Assembly (NCBI GenBank): GCA_016712285.1
Contig: JADJRK010000001.1
Location: forward strand, 3,410,001-3,474,000
DNA from: Planctomycetota bacterium
GTDB taxonomy: Bacteria; Planctomycetota; UBA8742; UBA2392
Reading direction: 5' to 3'
DNA length: 64,000 nucleotides
Below are positions 27,372 to 35,717 of this stretch, piece by piece. Below the pieces are notes generated by a model. That model ran no database searches. It had not been told where the DNA came from and worked only from the letters and a program-made list of their open reading frames with translations. Within the stretch, counting starts at the first letter, position 1. Every line of letters starts with the position of its first letter. The position numbers and the translations under genes were made by a program.

Positions 27372-29267
27372 ATGCTTGAGTTTGCGCGCGAGCGATGGCT
27401 TTGGCTGTTCCTGCTGCTGGCGGTGTTCTACATCGCGTGGCTGCTGGCGCGTCGCTATCGCCGGCAGCGCGTGACCCACGCCGCGTTGTGGGATCGCGTG
27501 GCTGCGCGCGTGATCCCGCCCGCGTGGAAGCGCCTGTTGCGCACTGTGCTTACGCTGCTAATTGCGACTGCCATGCTTGCCTCGGTTGTGCTGTTTGCTG
27601 CGGGTTTGCAGCGGCCTCCCGACGATCTGCCGGGGCCGCTGCTGCTCGTGATCGTGCAGGACAACAGCGTCAGCATGCGCGCGAAGCACGGCGAGTCCAC
27701 ACGGCGCGAACTGGCGTATGCGCGGGCGCGCGAGCTGCTGGCGGCCCTGGGCGAGCACGACCGCGCGGTGCTGGCCCACTTCAAGCACGGCCAGCCGCTG
27801 CTGAGCGAGTGGCGCGCCAAAGGCGCCGAACCGGGCCCGCCCCCGCCGACAGACTTTACACGTCAAGACATGCGCGCGCTGGCGGCGGCCGTGGGGACGC
27901 TGGCGCCGCCGCCGGGCATGCCCGACCGCCCCGCCCCGCGCAAGCTGGTGATCTGGCTTGGCGACGAACGGCTTGATTTGCAGCCCAAGCGGGCGCCGGG
28001 GCTGTCCGCGTTCGGAAATGCGCTCGACCTTGGCGGCACACCGCTTGTCTATGAGACGTTCGGCGGGCCCGCCGACAACGACGCGGTGATTGCCGCCCGC
28101 TATACGCCGCCGGCGCCGAATGACGCCCACGGTGGCGTGGTCGAGGCCGCCACGCTGAGCGGGCGTGACCCGGTCGTGCGTGTCGGCACGCAGGTTGAGT
28201 TGCGCGGTCGCCGCGTGGAACTGCCGCCGATCACGGGCGCAAACGAGGTCCGCATCAGCACCGATGGCGGCGATGCTTTGCCGGATGACGACCAAGTCTC
28301 GTTTCTTGCCCCGCGCGCGCGCATCGCGGGCGTGGCGGTCTGCTACCCGGCCTCAGACGGCGAAGCCAACCCGTTTCTGCTGCAGGCGCTGCGCAGCTTT
28401 CTGCCCGGGCGCGAATTCGCGACGCACCCCGTACCCGGCACAGACGAGGTCAACGCTGACCTGCTGGTTGCCGACCGGGCGCTGCCAGCCAGGTACACCG
28501 CCCGCGCGGTACTGCTGTTCGGCGTTGGCGGAGAGGCCGGCGAAGTCGGCCCCCCGGTTCGTGCCGAGCCGAACTTGCGCGCGCCTGTAGATGCCGCCGA
28601 CGTGGGCTTCGAGGTACCGGACCTTTCCCTGATTTCAGCCCGCGAGGCCAGGCCGCTGGTGCGCACGAGCTTGAGGGCACTGACGCGCCACATTGACGGC
28701 GGCGTGCTGGTGGGGGTGCAGCGCACGCCGAACGAGATCCTGTACAGCGGGTTCGTGCCGCACGAAAGCACGCTGTTGCAGGACCGGTCGGGTCTGCTGT
28801 TGATTCTGCGTTGGCTTGAGGCGGTGCAGAAACTGGAAGAGCCCCGCATTCCGCCCCTGGTGCCAGCCGGCGAGCCGGTGGGGGTGCGAGCTGCGGGCGA
28901 CGTAAAGATGTTTCTCTCGGCGTCGCCGGATGCGAAGGATAACGCATGGACAAGCGCCTACCGCGGCCCGGGCATGCGGCTTGTGCGCGGGCCGGACGGC
29001 ATCGTCAACTGGACGGTCCCCCGCGAACCGGGGCGCTGGAACCTGCATGCGGGCTGGGTCGAGCGCGAACCGTTCACAATTGTCTGGAGCGACCCGCACG
29101 AGCAATCGCTGCCCTACGTGCACCTGGCACGAATACCGCCCGAAGCCTTTGCGCCGGCGGAGACCGCATTTGACTGGCGCGACTGGTTGCCCGGCCTGTT
29201 GCTGTGGCTCGCGCTGGGCCTGCTGGTCATCGAGTGGGCGTTGTGGCTGGTGGGCATTGTCGAGTAG
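27372..29267 (+). CDS. BatA-like VWA-domain membrane protein
   Basis: A 631-residue protein. The N-terminus has two membrane segments (about 8-24 and 57-76) separated by a basic stretch, in the style of BatA N-terminal domains. A von Willebrand A-like domain follows, with a degenerate metal site DNSVSM near 97-102. The middle (about 240-420) is beta-rich and probably periplasmic. A final membrane helix is at about 605-627 (LLLWLALGLLVIEWALWL). Such proteins partner DUF58 proteins and a MoxR ATPase; only the DUF58 partner is in this window. The ATG at 27372 lacks a strong ribosome site. Confidence 0.75.
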   Translation: MLEFARERWLWLFLLLAVFYIAWLLARRYRRQRVTHAALWDRVAARVIPPAWKRLLRTVLTLLIATAMLASVVLFAAGLQRPPDDLPGPLLLVIVQDNSVSMRAKHGESTRRELAYARARELLAALGEHDRAVLAHFKHGQPLLSEWRAKGAEPGPPPPTDFTRQDMRALAAAVGTLAPPPGMPDRPAPRKLVIWLGDERLDLQPKRAPGLSAFGNALDLGGTPLVYETFGGPADNDAVIAARYTPPAPNDAHGGVVEAATLSGRDPVVRVGTQVELRGRRVELPPITGANEVRISTDGGDALPDDDQVSFLAPRARIAGVAVCYPASDGEANPFLLQALRSFLPGREFATHPVPGTDEVNADLLVADRALPARYTARAVLLFGVGGEAGEVGPPVRAEPNLRAPVDAADVGFEVPDLSLISAREARPLVRTSLRALTRHIDGGVLVGVQRTPNEILYSGFVPHESTLLQDRSGLLLILRWLEAVQKLEEPRIPPLVPAGEPVGVRAAGDVKMFLSASPDAKDNAWTSAYRGPGMRLVRGPDGIVNWTVPREPGRWNLHAGWVEREPFTIVWSDPHEQSLPYVHLARIPPEAFAPAETAFDWRDWLPGLLLWLALGLLVIEWALWLVGIVE

Positions 29268-29277
29268 GCGCCACAAA

Positions 29278-29311
29278 GCACAGCGGCCGGGGTTTCCCCC
29301 GGCCGCTGTGC
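29278..29311. terminator. 15-bp perfect hairpin between convergent genes
   Basis: Stem 29278-29292 pairs perfectly with 29297-29311 around a four-base loop, eleven bases after the BatA-like stop and 20 bases from the convergent Crp/Fnr stop. It lacks a T-run on either strand but is placed to end transcripts from both sides. Confidence 0.65.
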
Positions 29312-29330
29312 GTGAGCGATCACGGTTGGC

Positions 29331-30020
29331 TTAACTCTCTGACATCTGGCGCAGGCGCTTGCGCGACAGAATCGTCACGCGCTTGCCGCTGGCCTTGAGG
29401 ATGCCGTCTTTTTCCATGCGGCTGAAACCGCGGCTGACGACTTCACGCACGGTGCCGATCTGGGCGGCGATTTCGCTTTGCGTGTAGGGCAGCACGATCA
29501 TCAATTCATTCTCGCCTGAGTCGGCGTGGTTCAGCACGATCCAGCTTTCCAGCCACTTCGCCAGCCGGTTGTGGGCGTCTTTCAGGCTTAGCTGGTCGAC
29601 CAGGTCGAGCATGCTGGAATAGCGCTTGCTCTGTTCTTTGAGAATCGCGACAGCCAGTGCGGGCTCGCGGTGCATCAACTCGCGGATCACCGGCAGTTCG
29701 ATCTCGATGACTTCGGTGGTCATGCGCGCCTGGCAGTCAACATGCGACGCCTTGTGGGGGTCGGTCAGGCTGGTAAGGCCGAACACATCATGGGGCCGGG
29801 CATACCCGAAAACCTGCTCCTTGCCGGCTTTGTTCACACGGTAGAATTTGAGCTGGCCCGAAAGGACAACACAGAAGGCGCGCGGCGGCTGGCCTGAGGC
29901 CAGGTACACTTCGCCATCTTCCAGGCGCTTGACGCTTGCGGCGGCTTCAAGCCTGGAAACGGTGTCGTCGGAAAGGCCTTTGAACAGCGGGATTTCTTTG
30001 AGCATCTCAGTGGCGTGCAT
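29331..30020 (-). CDS. Crp/Fnr-family transcriptional regulator
   Basis: A 229-residue regulator. The ATG at 30020 has AAGGA nine bases upstream; an earlier in-frame ATG at 30101 would overlap ybaB. The N-terminal cyclic-nucleotide-type beta barrel (LFKGLSDDTVSRLEAAA to about 120) lacks the full cAMP-phosphate motif and has no Fnr-type N-terminal cysteine cluster. A dimer helix (KEQSKRYSSMLDLVDQLS) leads to a winged helix with SEIAAQIGTVREVVSRGFSR, the Crp/Fnr recognition motif. The ligand is unknown. It follows ybaB on the same strand. Confidence 0.9.
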   Translation of the reverse strand: MHATEMLKEIPLFKGLSDDTVSRLEAAASVKRLEDGEVYLASGQPPRAFCVVLSGQLKFYRVNKAGKEQVFGYARPHDVFGLTSLTDPHKASHVDCQARMTTEVIEIELPVIRELMHREPALAVAILKEQSKRYSSMLDLVDQLSLKDAHNRLAKWLESWIVLNHADSGENELMIVLPYTQSEIAAQIGTVREVVSRGFSRMEKDGILKASGKRVTILSRKRLRQMSES

Positions 30021-30097
30021 CTCAGGATTCCTTTCGGGGGACAACCAAAGCGCCCTCATCGTGAACGAACCAGCAAAGGCCGTCCTTCCCGATGAGG

Positions 30098-30418
30098 TCA
30101 AAACATCCCGGGGAAGCTCATGCCTCCGGTCACCTTGGCCATCTCGGCCTGTCGCAATTCCTCGGCTTTTTTCATGCCGGCATTCACAGCGGCGATGACC
30201 AGGTCTTCGAGAAGCGAAAGGTCGTCCAGATCGACGGCATCTTTTGAAATCTCGATTTTCACGAGTTCTGTGGCCCCAGAGCAGATGACCTTGATCAATC
30301 CGTCACCCGCCGAGCCCTCTACATAGCGTTCTTTCAACTCTTCCTGAATTTTGCCCATGTCGCGCTGCATGCGCTGGGCCTGCTTCATCAGATCGCTGAA
30401 GTTACCTAAACCTGCCAT
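30098..30418 (-). CDS. ybaB: YbaB/EbfC nucleoid-associated protein
   Basis: A 106-residue DNA-binding protein with the family pattern FSDLMKQAQRMQRDMGKIQEEL, then AGDGLIKVICSGATELVKIEIS and DLVIAAVNAGMKKAEEL. YbaB forms tweezer-like dimers on DNA. The start is the ATG at 30418 with GGGAGAG upstream; an ATG at 30469 lies in the promoter. It follows dnaX, the usual bacterial neighbour (dnaX-ybaB-recR), although recR is missing and a Crp/Fnr gene is there instead. Confidence 0.95.
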   Translation of the reverse strand: MAGLGNFSDLMKQAQRMQRDMGKIQEELKERYVEGSAGDGLIKVICSGATELVKIEISKDAVDLDDLSLLEDLVIAAVNAGMKKAEELRQAEMAKVTGGMSFPGMF

Positions 30419-30438
30419 GATCTCTCCCGGAGTGCCAA

Positions 30439-30467
30439 AACATATAAATGACTGGTTAACTATTCGC
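30439..30467 (-). promoter_or_regulatory. Candidate internal promoter for ybaB and crp-like gene
   Basis: On the minus strand TTGCGA (30462-30467), 17 bases, TATATG (30439-30444), about 20 bases before the ybaB ATG, in an unusually AT-rich stretch after the dnaX stop. Confidence 0.45.
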
Positions 30468-30498
30468 AAGACCAGACTGGATATCTCGTCAATTTTGC

Positions 30499-31770
30499 CT
30501 AACGCGCACCGAACTTACGTTTAAGTGCATCTACCGCCGCCTGCTCGCTATCGCTCAGATCCCGCTTCCCGGGCGCGTCTGCAGCCGCTGGTGACTCTAC
30601 TCGCGCTGCCGGCGCATCCGCCGCTGAATCAAGGCGTGACAGAAGATTCTCTAAAGATTCCAGCCGACCGACCAGTGCCAGCTTGACCAGTGTTGTCTCT
30701 ACAACCACGCGCGGAAATGCAGCCCGGCGCACACGGTTTCGGCAATCGGTCAGCAGCTCGGCAACGTACACAAGTCCATGTATGCCAAAGCGATCCGCCA
30801 CGGTCTTGAGGCGCGGAAGCTCATCCGCAGGCACATCCAGCCCAACGCTATCACCACCGCTGGCGGCGACCATGAGCAGCGTGCGGGTCAGTGACACGAG
30901 GCTCGCCAGCACCTCCGCCACATCCTTGCCGCTGTCGAACACTTCTTCAGCGAACAGGATGCCCGCCTTGGCGTCGCCGGCGGCCAGCGCCTCAAGCAGC
31001 GTCAGCAGCTTGGGGCGGCTGACGAGCCCGAACACGCGCTCGGCGTCTTCGAGCTTGGGCGCAAGGCCGCAGAACGCGAACAACTGGTCAAGGCGCGAAA
31101 GCGCGTCGCGCATGCCGCCCTCAACCAATTCGGCGACTGCGCGCAACAGGCCATCACCAGGGGTCGCCTGTTCAGCCGCGCAGATTTCTTCGAGGCGCGT
31201 GACAATCTCGTTCATGGTCACGCGCCGGAAATCATAGCGCTGACAACGCGACAGAATCGTCTCGGGAATCTTCTCGGGGTTCGTCGTCGCCAGGATGAAC
31301 TTCACGTGTGGCGGCGGCTCTTCGACAGTCTTGAGCAGCGCGTTGAACGCGCTGGTCGAAAGCATGTGTACTTCGTCGATGATGAATACGCGGTAGCGCC
31401 CACGCGCCGGCCGCGTTTCAACCGATGCCAGGCGATCGCGAATGTCGTCCACGCGGCTGTTGCTTGCGGCGTCCATCTCGGTGACGTCGAGGTCTTCACC
31501 GTTGGTGATGTCTACGCAGCTTGCGCACTCGCCGCAGGGCTCGGCGCCCTTGCGGTTGGGGCAGTTCAGCGCGCTGGCCAGCAACCGCGCCGTTGTTGTC
31601 TTGCCGGTGCCGCGCGAGCCTGTCAGCAGAAACGCCTGCGCCACACGGTTGGTGGTGATGGCATTGCTCAGGGCCGTGACGATGTGCGGCTGGCCCACGA
31701 GGTCGGCGAACGTCCGCGGGCGATACTTACGTGCAAGTACGGTGTAGGCCAGTTCAGCCACAATACTCAA
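30499..31770 (-). CDS. dnaX: DNA polymerase III subunit gamma (DnaX, short form)
   Basis: A 423-residue clamp-loader ATPase. LARKYRPRTFADLVGQ opens the protein; Walker A is GSRGTGKT near 51-58, a zinc site is CPNRKG-CGECASC near 70-88, Walker B is FIIDEVHML and the sensor/arginine region is PETILSRCQRYDFRR. Domain III follows, then a short Ala/Pro/Asp-rich tail ending at DALKRKFGAR. The length equals the gamma form; the tau-specific domains that bind DnaB helicase and polymerase alpha are not encoded. The start is a TTG at 31770 or a GTG nine bases inside; neither has a strong ribosome site. Confidence 0.95.
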   Translation of the reverse strand: MSIVAELAYTVLARKYRPRTFADLVGQPHIVTALSNAITTNRVAQAFLLTGSRGTGKTTTARLLASALNCPNRKGAEPCGECASCVDITNGEDLDVTEMDAASNSRVDDIRDRLASVETRPARGRYRVFIIDEVHMLSTSAFNALLKTVEEPPPHVKFILATTNPEKIPETILSRCQRYDFRRVTMNEIVTRLEEICAAEQATPGDGLLRAVAELVEGGMRDALSRLDQLFAFCGLAPKLEDAERVFGLVSRPKLLTLLEALAAGDAKAGILFAEEVFDSGKDVAEVLASLVSLTRTLLMVAASGGDSVGLDVPADELPRLKTVADRFGIHGLVYVAELLTDCRNRVRRAAFPRVVVETTLVKLALVGRLESLENLLSRLDSAADAPAARVESPAAADAPGKRDLSDSEQAAVDALKRKFGAR

Positions 31771-31783
31771 CCCGGGACGATCT

Positions 31784-32299
31784 TCAGAGAATCAGCTCTA
31801 CTTCATACATGCCGGCCCAAACCACGTATGCCCAGTTCGCCAGGCACACCAGCACAAACGCCGCCCACAGCATGCGTCGCTGTTGTTTTGTCGCGACCAG
31901 CACTACTCGCTTGCGACGCGGCAGTACCAGGGCGAACCAGCTGAACGCGCCCCAGACCAGAAAGGCCAGAAACCCGATCGCCAGCGGGTTGTACTTCAGC
32001 GCCAGCAGCGGCTGCCCGACAAACAGCGCGGTCACGGCGCGCGTGCCGCCGCAGAAGGGACACGCGGTCCCGACATAGCGCAGCGGGCTGTGCACAGGCG
32101 GCAGCCAACTGGTGACAAACGACAGCGGTATGTAGATCGCCGCGCCCGTCAGCAGGAACAGCGAGTACATTTCCCATGGCGACGGGAAGCGGTTTTTCAG
32201 CGTTTCCACGCGCAAACGCATGCGCGGCGCGCGCTCGCGTGCTTCAGCCGGGGCTTCAGCGGACGCCTGGGCGGCAGATGGTTCGGTGGCAGTAATCAT
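31784..32299 (-). CDS. DUF2752 membrane protein
   Basis: A 171-residue protein with three hydrophobic segments (about 45-65, 95-115, 135-155). It has the DUF2752 signature GTACPFCGGTRAVTALFVGQPLLALKYNPL split around the CPxCGxTR motif. The role of the family is unknown; the CxxC pair might bind metal or act in redox chemistry. The ATG at 32299 was chosen over an ATG at 32314 for a slightly better upstream sequence; upstream extension runs into the repeat at 32357. It ends 13 bases before dnaX on the same strand. Confidence 0.8.
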   Translation of the reverse strand: MITATEPSAAQASAEAPAEARERAPRMRLRVETLKNRFPSPWEMYSLFLLTGAAIYIPLSFVTSWLPPVHSPLRYVGTACPFCGGTRAVTALFVGQPLLALKYNPLAIGFLAFLVWGAFSWFALVLPRRKRVVLVATKQQRRMLWAAFVLVCLANWAYVVWAGMYEVELIL

Positions 32300-32356
32300 G
32301 GCAGCCTGTCGCATGGGGACGCAAAGATAGCAAGTCAAGCCGCACGAATCATCACC

Positions 32357-32470
32357 GGGCTCGCTTCGCTCGCAGTTGGAGGGGGAAGTTATCAGGGGAA
32401 GGAACTGCAACTTCCCCCTTCCAACTTCCCCTCTCAACTTTGCCTTCCAACTGCGAGCGCAACGAGCCCC
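32357..32470. repeat. Nested imperfect palindrome (114 bp)
   Basis: The outer arms GGGCTCGCTTCGCTCGCAGT (from about 32359) and its near-complement (32446-32468) enclose an inner near-perfect pair: AGTTGGAGGGGGAAGTT at 32374-32390 and AACTTCCCCCTTCCAACT at 32409-32426. It sits in the 276-base divergent gap between the DUF2752 and ECF sigma genes. It resembles the purine/pyrimidine element at 25080 in composition and could be a small non-autonomous element or a strong RNA hairpin. Confidence 0.65.
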
Positions 32471-32575
32471 TTCCCCTTCCAACTATCCCTGCCACCTCCG
32501 CCATCGGGTTTGCCGAAGTGCGCCCGTCTGCTAGAAGGCGTAAGAAACCCACATGTCCGGGGACCAGAAGCGCCC

Positions 32576-33124
32576 ATGGGTGATTTTCAACCCGAAACAG
32601 CCACGCTGGTCGGCAAAGCCTGCCGCGGCGACCGTGATGCTTTCGCGGCGCTGATGGAGCGTTACCAGGAAGGCGTGTTTGGCCATCTGCTTTCCCGCTG
32701 CGGCGACCCCGGCCGGGCGCAGGAAGTTACGCAAGATGCCTTTGTTACAGCATTTACGACACTTACCCGGCTTGAAAAGCCTTCCAGTTTCCGCTCTTGG
32801 GTGATCGGCATCGGCATCAACCTGCTGCGCCGCCGAAAGAAAGAGATCGCGAACATTGACCTGCTTCAGGGCGCCCAGGACGGCCGCGAAGACGGTTTGG
32901 GGGCGCTGGCAAGCAACGAGCAGCTGAACGCCGTGCGCCAGGCCATCGACGACCTGCCCGACAACTACCGCACAGCCCTGATGATGCATTACTTCGACAA
33001 ACAGCGCGGCAAGGCCATCGGCGAGGAGTTGGGGGTCTCGGAGGGGGCTGTCCACATGATTCTGCTGCGTGCAAGGAAGGCACTTTCAGAAAAGCTGAAA
33101 GATTTTGACCCCGGCAATGACTAG
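32576..33124 (+). CDS. ECF-type RNA polymerase sigma factor
   Basis: A 182-residue sigma-70-family factor of the extracytoplasmic-function group. Region 2 is DAFAALMERYQEGVFGHLL to FVTAFTTLTRLEKPSSFRSWVIGIGINLLRRRKKE; region 4 is LPDNYRTALMMHYFDKQRGKAIGEELGVSEGAVHMILLRARKAL, here named in parts only by position (about 35-95 and 125-175). The ATG at 32576 opens MGDFQPETA. It is followed after 37 bases by a FecR-like membrane protein, the typical sigma/anti-sigma arrangement. Confidence 0.93.
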   Translation: MGDFQPETATLVGKACRGDRDAFAALMERYQEGVFGHLLSRCGDPGRAQEVTQDAFVTAFTTLTRLEKPSSFRSWVIGIGINLLRRRKKEIANIDLLQGAQDGREDGLGALASNEQLNAVRQAIDDLPDNYRTALMMHYFDKQRGKAIGEELGVSEGAVHMILLRARKALSEKLKDFDPGND

Positions 33125-33161
33125 TTGCGGACCATGAGTCCGGGTCGAAGGACAGATCGCC

Positions 33162-34487
33162 ATGCAGGAAGCCAACAACAACCCAGAGCACAACGACACA
33201 GAACTTGAGATGCTGTGCTCGCGCAACCTTGACGGCGACCTTTCGCCGGCAGAGCGCGCAAAGCTCGAGTCGGCCCTTGAGGCTGACCCCGAGTTGCGCG
33301 CCTTTGAAGCGCGCCTGCGGCCCGTACACGGCATGGTGGCCCTGCTGTCAGACAGTTTCCGGTTGCCTGCGGACTTCCGTGAACGAGTGTTGCGTGAAGT
33401 CGAGGCACCGGTCATCCAGTTGCCGACCCGGCGCTGGACGCCGTGGATTGCCGCGGCGGCTGTGCTGCTTGCGCTGGGCACGGGCATCACGGCCATGGTG
33501 TTCAATGAAACGGGCGTGCCGGAAACGACGCCGTTTGTAGCCGGCCACAACAAGGGGGATCACGGTGCGGTGTCCCCCGATAAAACCGACCCGGTGGTGG
33601 AAACACCCAGGGCCCGGGTTGTGGCGGTCAGCAGCGGCGAAATCGAGTTCACGGACGCCGGCGGGAACGTGACGCGCAACCGCGGCATGGACGGCCAGCT
33701 TTCCATGCCCGCCGAAGTGCAGGCGCCCGCGGATTCACATGCCACGCTGCAGTTGGGCAAGGGTGCCGTGGTGCTGCAAAAGGGTGCGCGCGTGCGGCTG
33801 TCGGATGTTGACGCCGACGGCGTGCCTGACGTTGAGCCGATGGACGGCGACATCTACCTCGAAAGCTGGGCGCAGACGAGCGTGCGCAGCAAGGTTGACC
33901 AGGTCAAGGTCAGCGTGGATCGCGGTGGCTTGAGTTTGCGCAGCACGCCGGAAGGCTACGTCGCGTCGCCCAGTTATGGCGGCGCAACGGTGGGCGAGAT
34001 GGCGGTCGGTTACCGTCAGTGCGCGACGATTCGCGACAACGGCGTAAGTGTCGCCGCCTGTGAAGATCCCGGCCTTGAAGGCTGGGTCATCGCCGGCCGT
34101 GCCGACGCGATCAAGCTGGAACTCAAGAACCTGCTGGGTGCGCGCTTTGACGAAATCACCAGCGAGCAGTGGGCCCAGTGGGACAAGCTGCTCAAGGGCG
34201 TGCTGTCGCGCCCCGACGAACGCGCCAAGCACTCGTACATCCTGAAACTGTTGCTCAAGCACGGCTTCTTTGAAGAAGCCGGCGAGAAAGAGATTGAGGC
34301 CTTTGCGCGCATCGCCGACATCCTGGGCGAGGGCACAACCGAAGACGACATCGCCGTCAATGAACTGCGCATGATCAAGGAATTCGAGAAGGCCCTGCAA
34401 GAAGACCCTGAAGCCATGGCCCAGTTCAAGCGCATGCTGCGCGACATGCTGGAACGCATGGCTGAGCGGCAAGCCCGGCAGGACTGA
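33162..34487 (+). CDS. Anti-sigma-type membrane protein with FecR-like domain
   Basis: A 441-residue protein. Residues 10-75 form a cytoplasmic anti-sigma-like helical region (MLCSRNLDGDLSPAERAKLE) without the HC2 zinc motif. One membrane helix is at about 92-112 (WTPWIAAAAVLLALGTGITAM). A FecR-type beta domain (about 145-320) contains GMDGQLSMPAE, SHATLQLGKGAVVLQKGARV and a YLESWAQTSVRSK segment. The last 110 residues are helical and charged. It probably holds the preceding ECF factor at the membrane; the signal is unknown. Confidence 0.8.
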   Translation: MQEANNNPEHNDTELEMLCSRNLDGDLSPAERAKLESALEADPELRAFEARLRPVHGMVALLSDSFRLPADFRERVLREVEAPVIQLPTRRWTPWIAAAAVLLALGTGITAMVFNETGVPETTPFVAGHNKGDHGAVSPDKTDPVVETPRARVVAVSSGEIEFTDAGGNVTRNRGMDGQLSMPAEVQAPADSHATLQLGKGAVVLQKGARVRLSDVDADGVPDVEPMDGDIYLESWAQTSVRSKVDQVKVSVDRGGLSLRSTPEGYVASPSYGGATVGEMAVGYRQCATIRDNGVSVAACEDPGLEGWVIAGRADAIKLELKNLLGARFDEITSEQWAQWDKLLKGVLSRPDERAKHSYILKLLLKHGFFEEAGEKEIEAFARIADILGEGTTEDDIAVNELRMIKEFEKALQEDPEAMAQFKRMLRDMLERMAERQARQD

Positions 34488-34488
34488 T

Positions 34489-34845
34489 CTACGACACCAC
34501 CTGCAAGATGATCTCGCGGCCGTCAGGGTCGGCGATGATCGCGAACATTTCACTTTGGCGCGACGGCGTAATGCCCCGCTTCGACAACTCAGCCAGCAGA
34601 GCCGGCAAAGTCGTCACGCGCAGAACGACCGTGCCAGCCTGCGCCGCCGCCCCGCGCTCGAACCCCAGCAGCACGCCACCCAGGTCAAAATTCACGTAGT
34701 TGTCGCTTTCGTCGAGCCGGCTGATGCCGTCCCTTTCGAACGCACCTACACGCAGGCCCAAAGCGTCCACGTAAAATTTGCGTACGCGCGGCAGATCAGG
34801 CGTTTCGAACACCACTGAATCAAGTCCTGCAACCCACGCAGCCAT
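34489..34845 (-). CDS. Glyoxalase/VOC superfamily protein
   Basis: A 118-residue single-domain vicinal-oxygen-chelate protein: GLDSVVFETPDLPRVRKFYVDALGL at the start (named by its VVFETPDL and FYVDALGL parts) and FAIIADPDGREIILQ at the end. The C-terminal Glu of DPDGREI is a typical metal ligand, but the N-terminal His is replaced in DSVVF, so metal binding and enzyme activity are uncertain. It follows the next gene after one base, so the two are co-translated. The substrate is unknown. Confidence 0.8.
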   Translation of the reverse strand: MAAWVAGLDSVVFETPDLPRVRKFYVDALGLRVGAFERDGISRLDESDNYVNFDLGGVLLGFERGAAAQAGTVVLRVTTLPALLAELSKRGITPSRQSEMFAIIADPDGREIILQVVS

Positions 34846-34846
34846 T

Positions 34847-35179
34847 TCAGGTCACCACGCCGTCCACGGGCTTGAAGTGCGGAAACGGCTTTTCCGATTC
34901 CGCCAGGCTGATCAGCGCCGAAAACTCGCCCAGCTCTTCCATGCGCTTCCAGAGTTTCTGGACGGCTTTGTGGTCGTGGGCCTTGGCGGCAGCGCCGGGC
35001 TTCCATTCGAAGATTTCGATAAACGTGCCGTCTTCGGCCTCGGCCAGGATCGCGGGCCGGTCGGTGATCAACTCTTCGACACGCAACGTCGTGTTGTGCT
35101 GCTGGATCAACTCCAGCATCGCCTTGCGTGAAGTCGCGGCGTAGGGCCGATACATCGCAAACACAATCTCGCCGCTCAT
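34847..35179 (-). CDS. Small alpha/beta-barrel-like protein (ABM-like), function unknown
   Basis: A 110-residue cytoplasmic protein. The pattern MYRPYAATSRKAMLELIQQH, then ITDRPAILAEAEDGTFIEIFEWK resembles a ferredoxin-like dimeric barrel of the antibiotic-biosynthesis-monooxygenase or EthD type. It lacks a catalytic signature that I can name. It is the first gene of a pair with the VOC protein, which has a similar small-molecule-binding fold. The assignment is tentative. Confidence 0.5.
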   Translation of the reverse strand: MSGEIVFAMYRPYAATSRKAMLELIQQHNTTLRVEELITDRPAILAEAEDGTFIEIFEWKPGAAAKAHDHKAVQKLWKRMEELGEFSALISLAESEKPFPHFKPVDGVVT

Positions 35180-35243
35180 GGGTGTCTCCCGCAGGGTCCA
35201 ATGCCAGCCTTGTGCAGAATCGGGGCGAAAACCGCAACCAGCA

Positions 35244-35708
35244 TCATACGTATTTGTCTTTCGCGTCGGGCGGGTTGCCGGTCAGTGCCTGCCTGACCCG
35301 GGCCGGCGTCGGGAACATCACGGCCACCACCACGGCAAACAGCACGAACGCCGGGATCAGCAGCACGTGTGCGCCCGTCAACAGCAGCGCAATGCCGGCA
35401 AACAGCGCGGCACCCTCAGCGCCCGCGACGACGATGATGGTGCGGGCCTTGTACACAGCCAGCTTGGCTTCGACCGTTTCGGCCTTTTCCAGCTTTGTCG
35501 TCAGCGCCCGGTTCATCACTGACGCCTGTACAGCCGCCATCACCGCCAGCGCCAGTTGGCCATAGCGGATGATGTCAAACATGTCGCCATCGACATCGCC
35601 GATGGGGCCGTACACCGCGCCGGCAATGCCAAAGGCCGTGGCCAGAAAGACGGTTGCCGCCACTACGATGCCCATGCTTCGCGTGGTGTCGGTGATCTGC
35701 TTTTCCAT
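35244..35708 (-). CDS. Hypothetical four-helix membrane protein
   Basis: A 154-residue integral membrane protein with helices at about 12-34, 47-65, 90-110 and 115-135. A charged stretch (TTKLEKAETVEAKLAVYKAR) lies between helices 2 and 3, and a basic/Asp-rich tail (NPPDAKDKYV) ends it. It has no family motif I recognise. It lies nine bases after the sigma-like gene on the same strand and may share its promoter. Confidence 0.6.
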   Translation of the reverse strand: MEKQITDTTRSMGIVVAATVFLATAFGIAGAVYGPIGDVDGDMFDIIRYGQLALAVMAAVQASVMNRALTTKLEKAETVEAKLAVYKARTIIVVAGAEGAALFAGIALLLTGAHVLLIPAFVLFAVVVAVMFPTPARVRQALTGNPPDAKDKYV

Positions 35709-35717
35709 CGTTGCAAT

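Noticed and set aside
34489..35179. Toxin-antitoxin or effector-immunity pair
   Set aside because: The two small proteins look like VOC and dimeric-barrel folds, which are enzyme-type domains, and show no toxin or antitoxin features.
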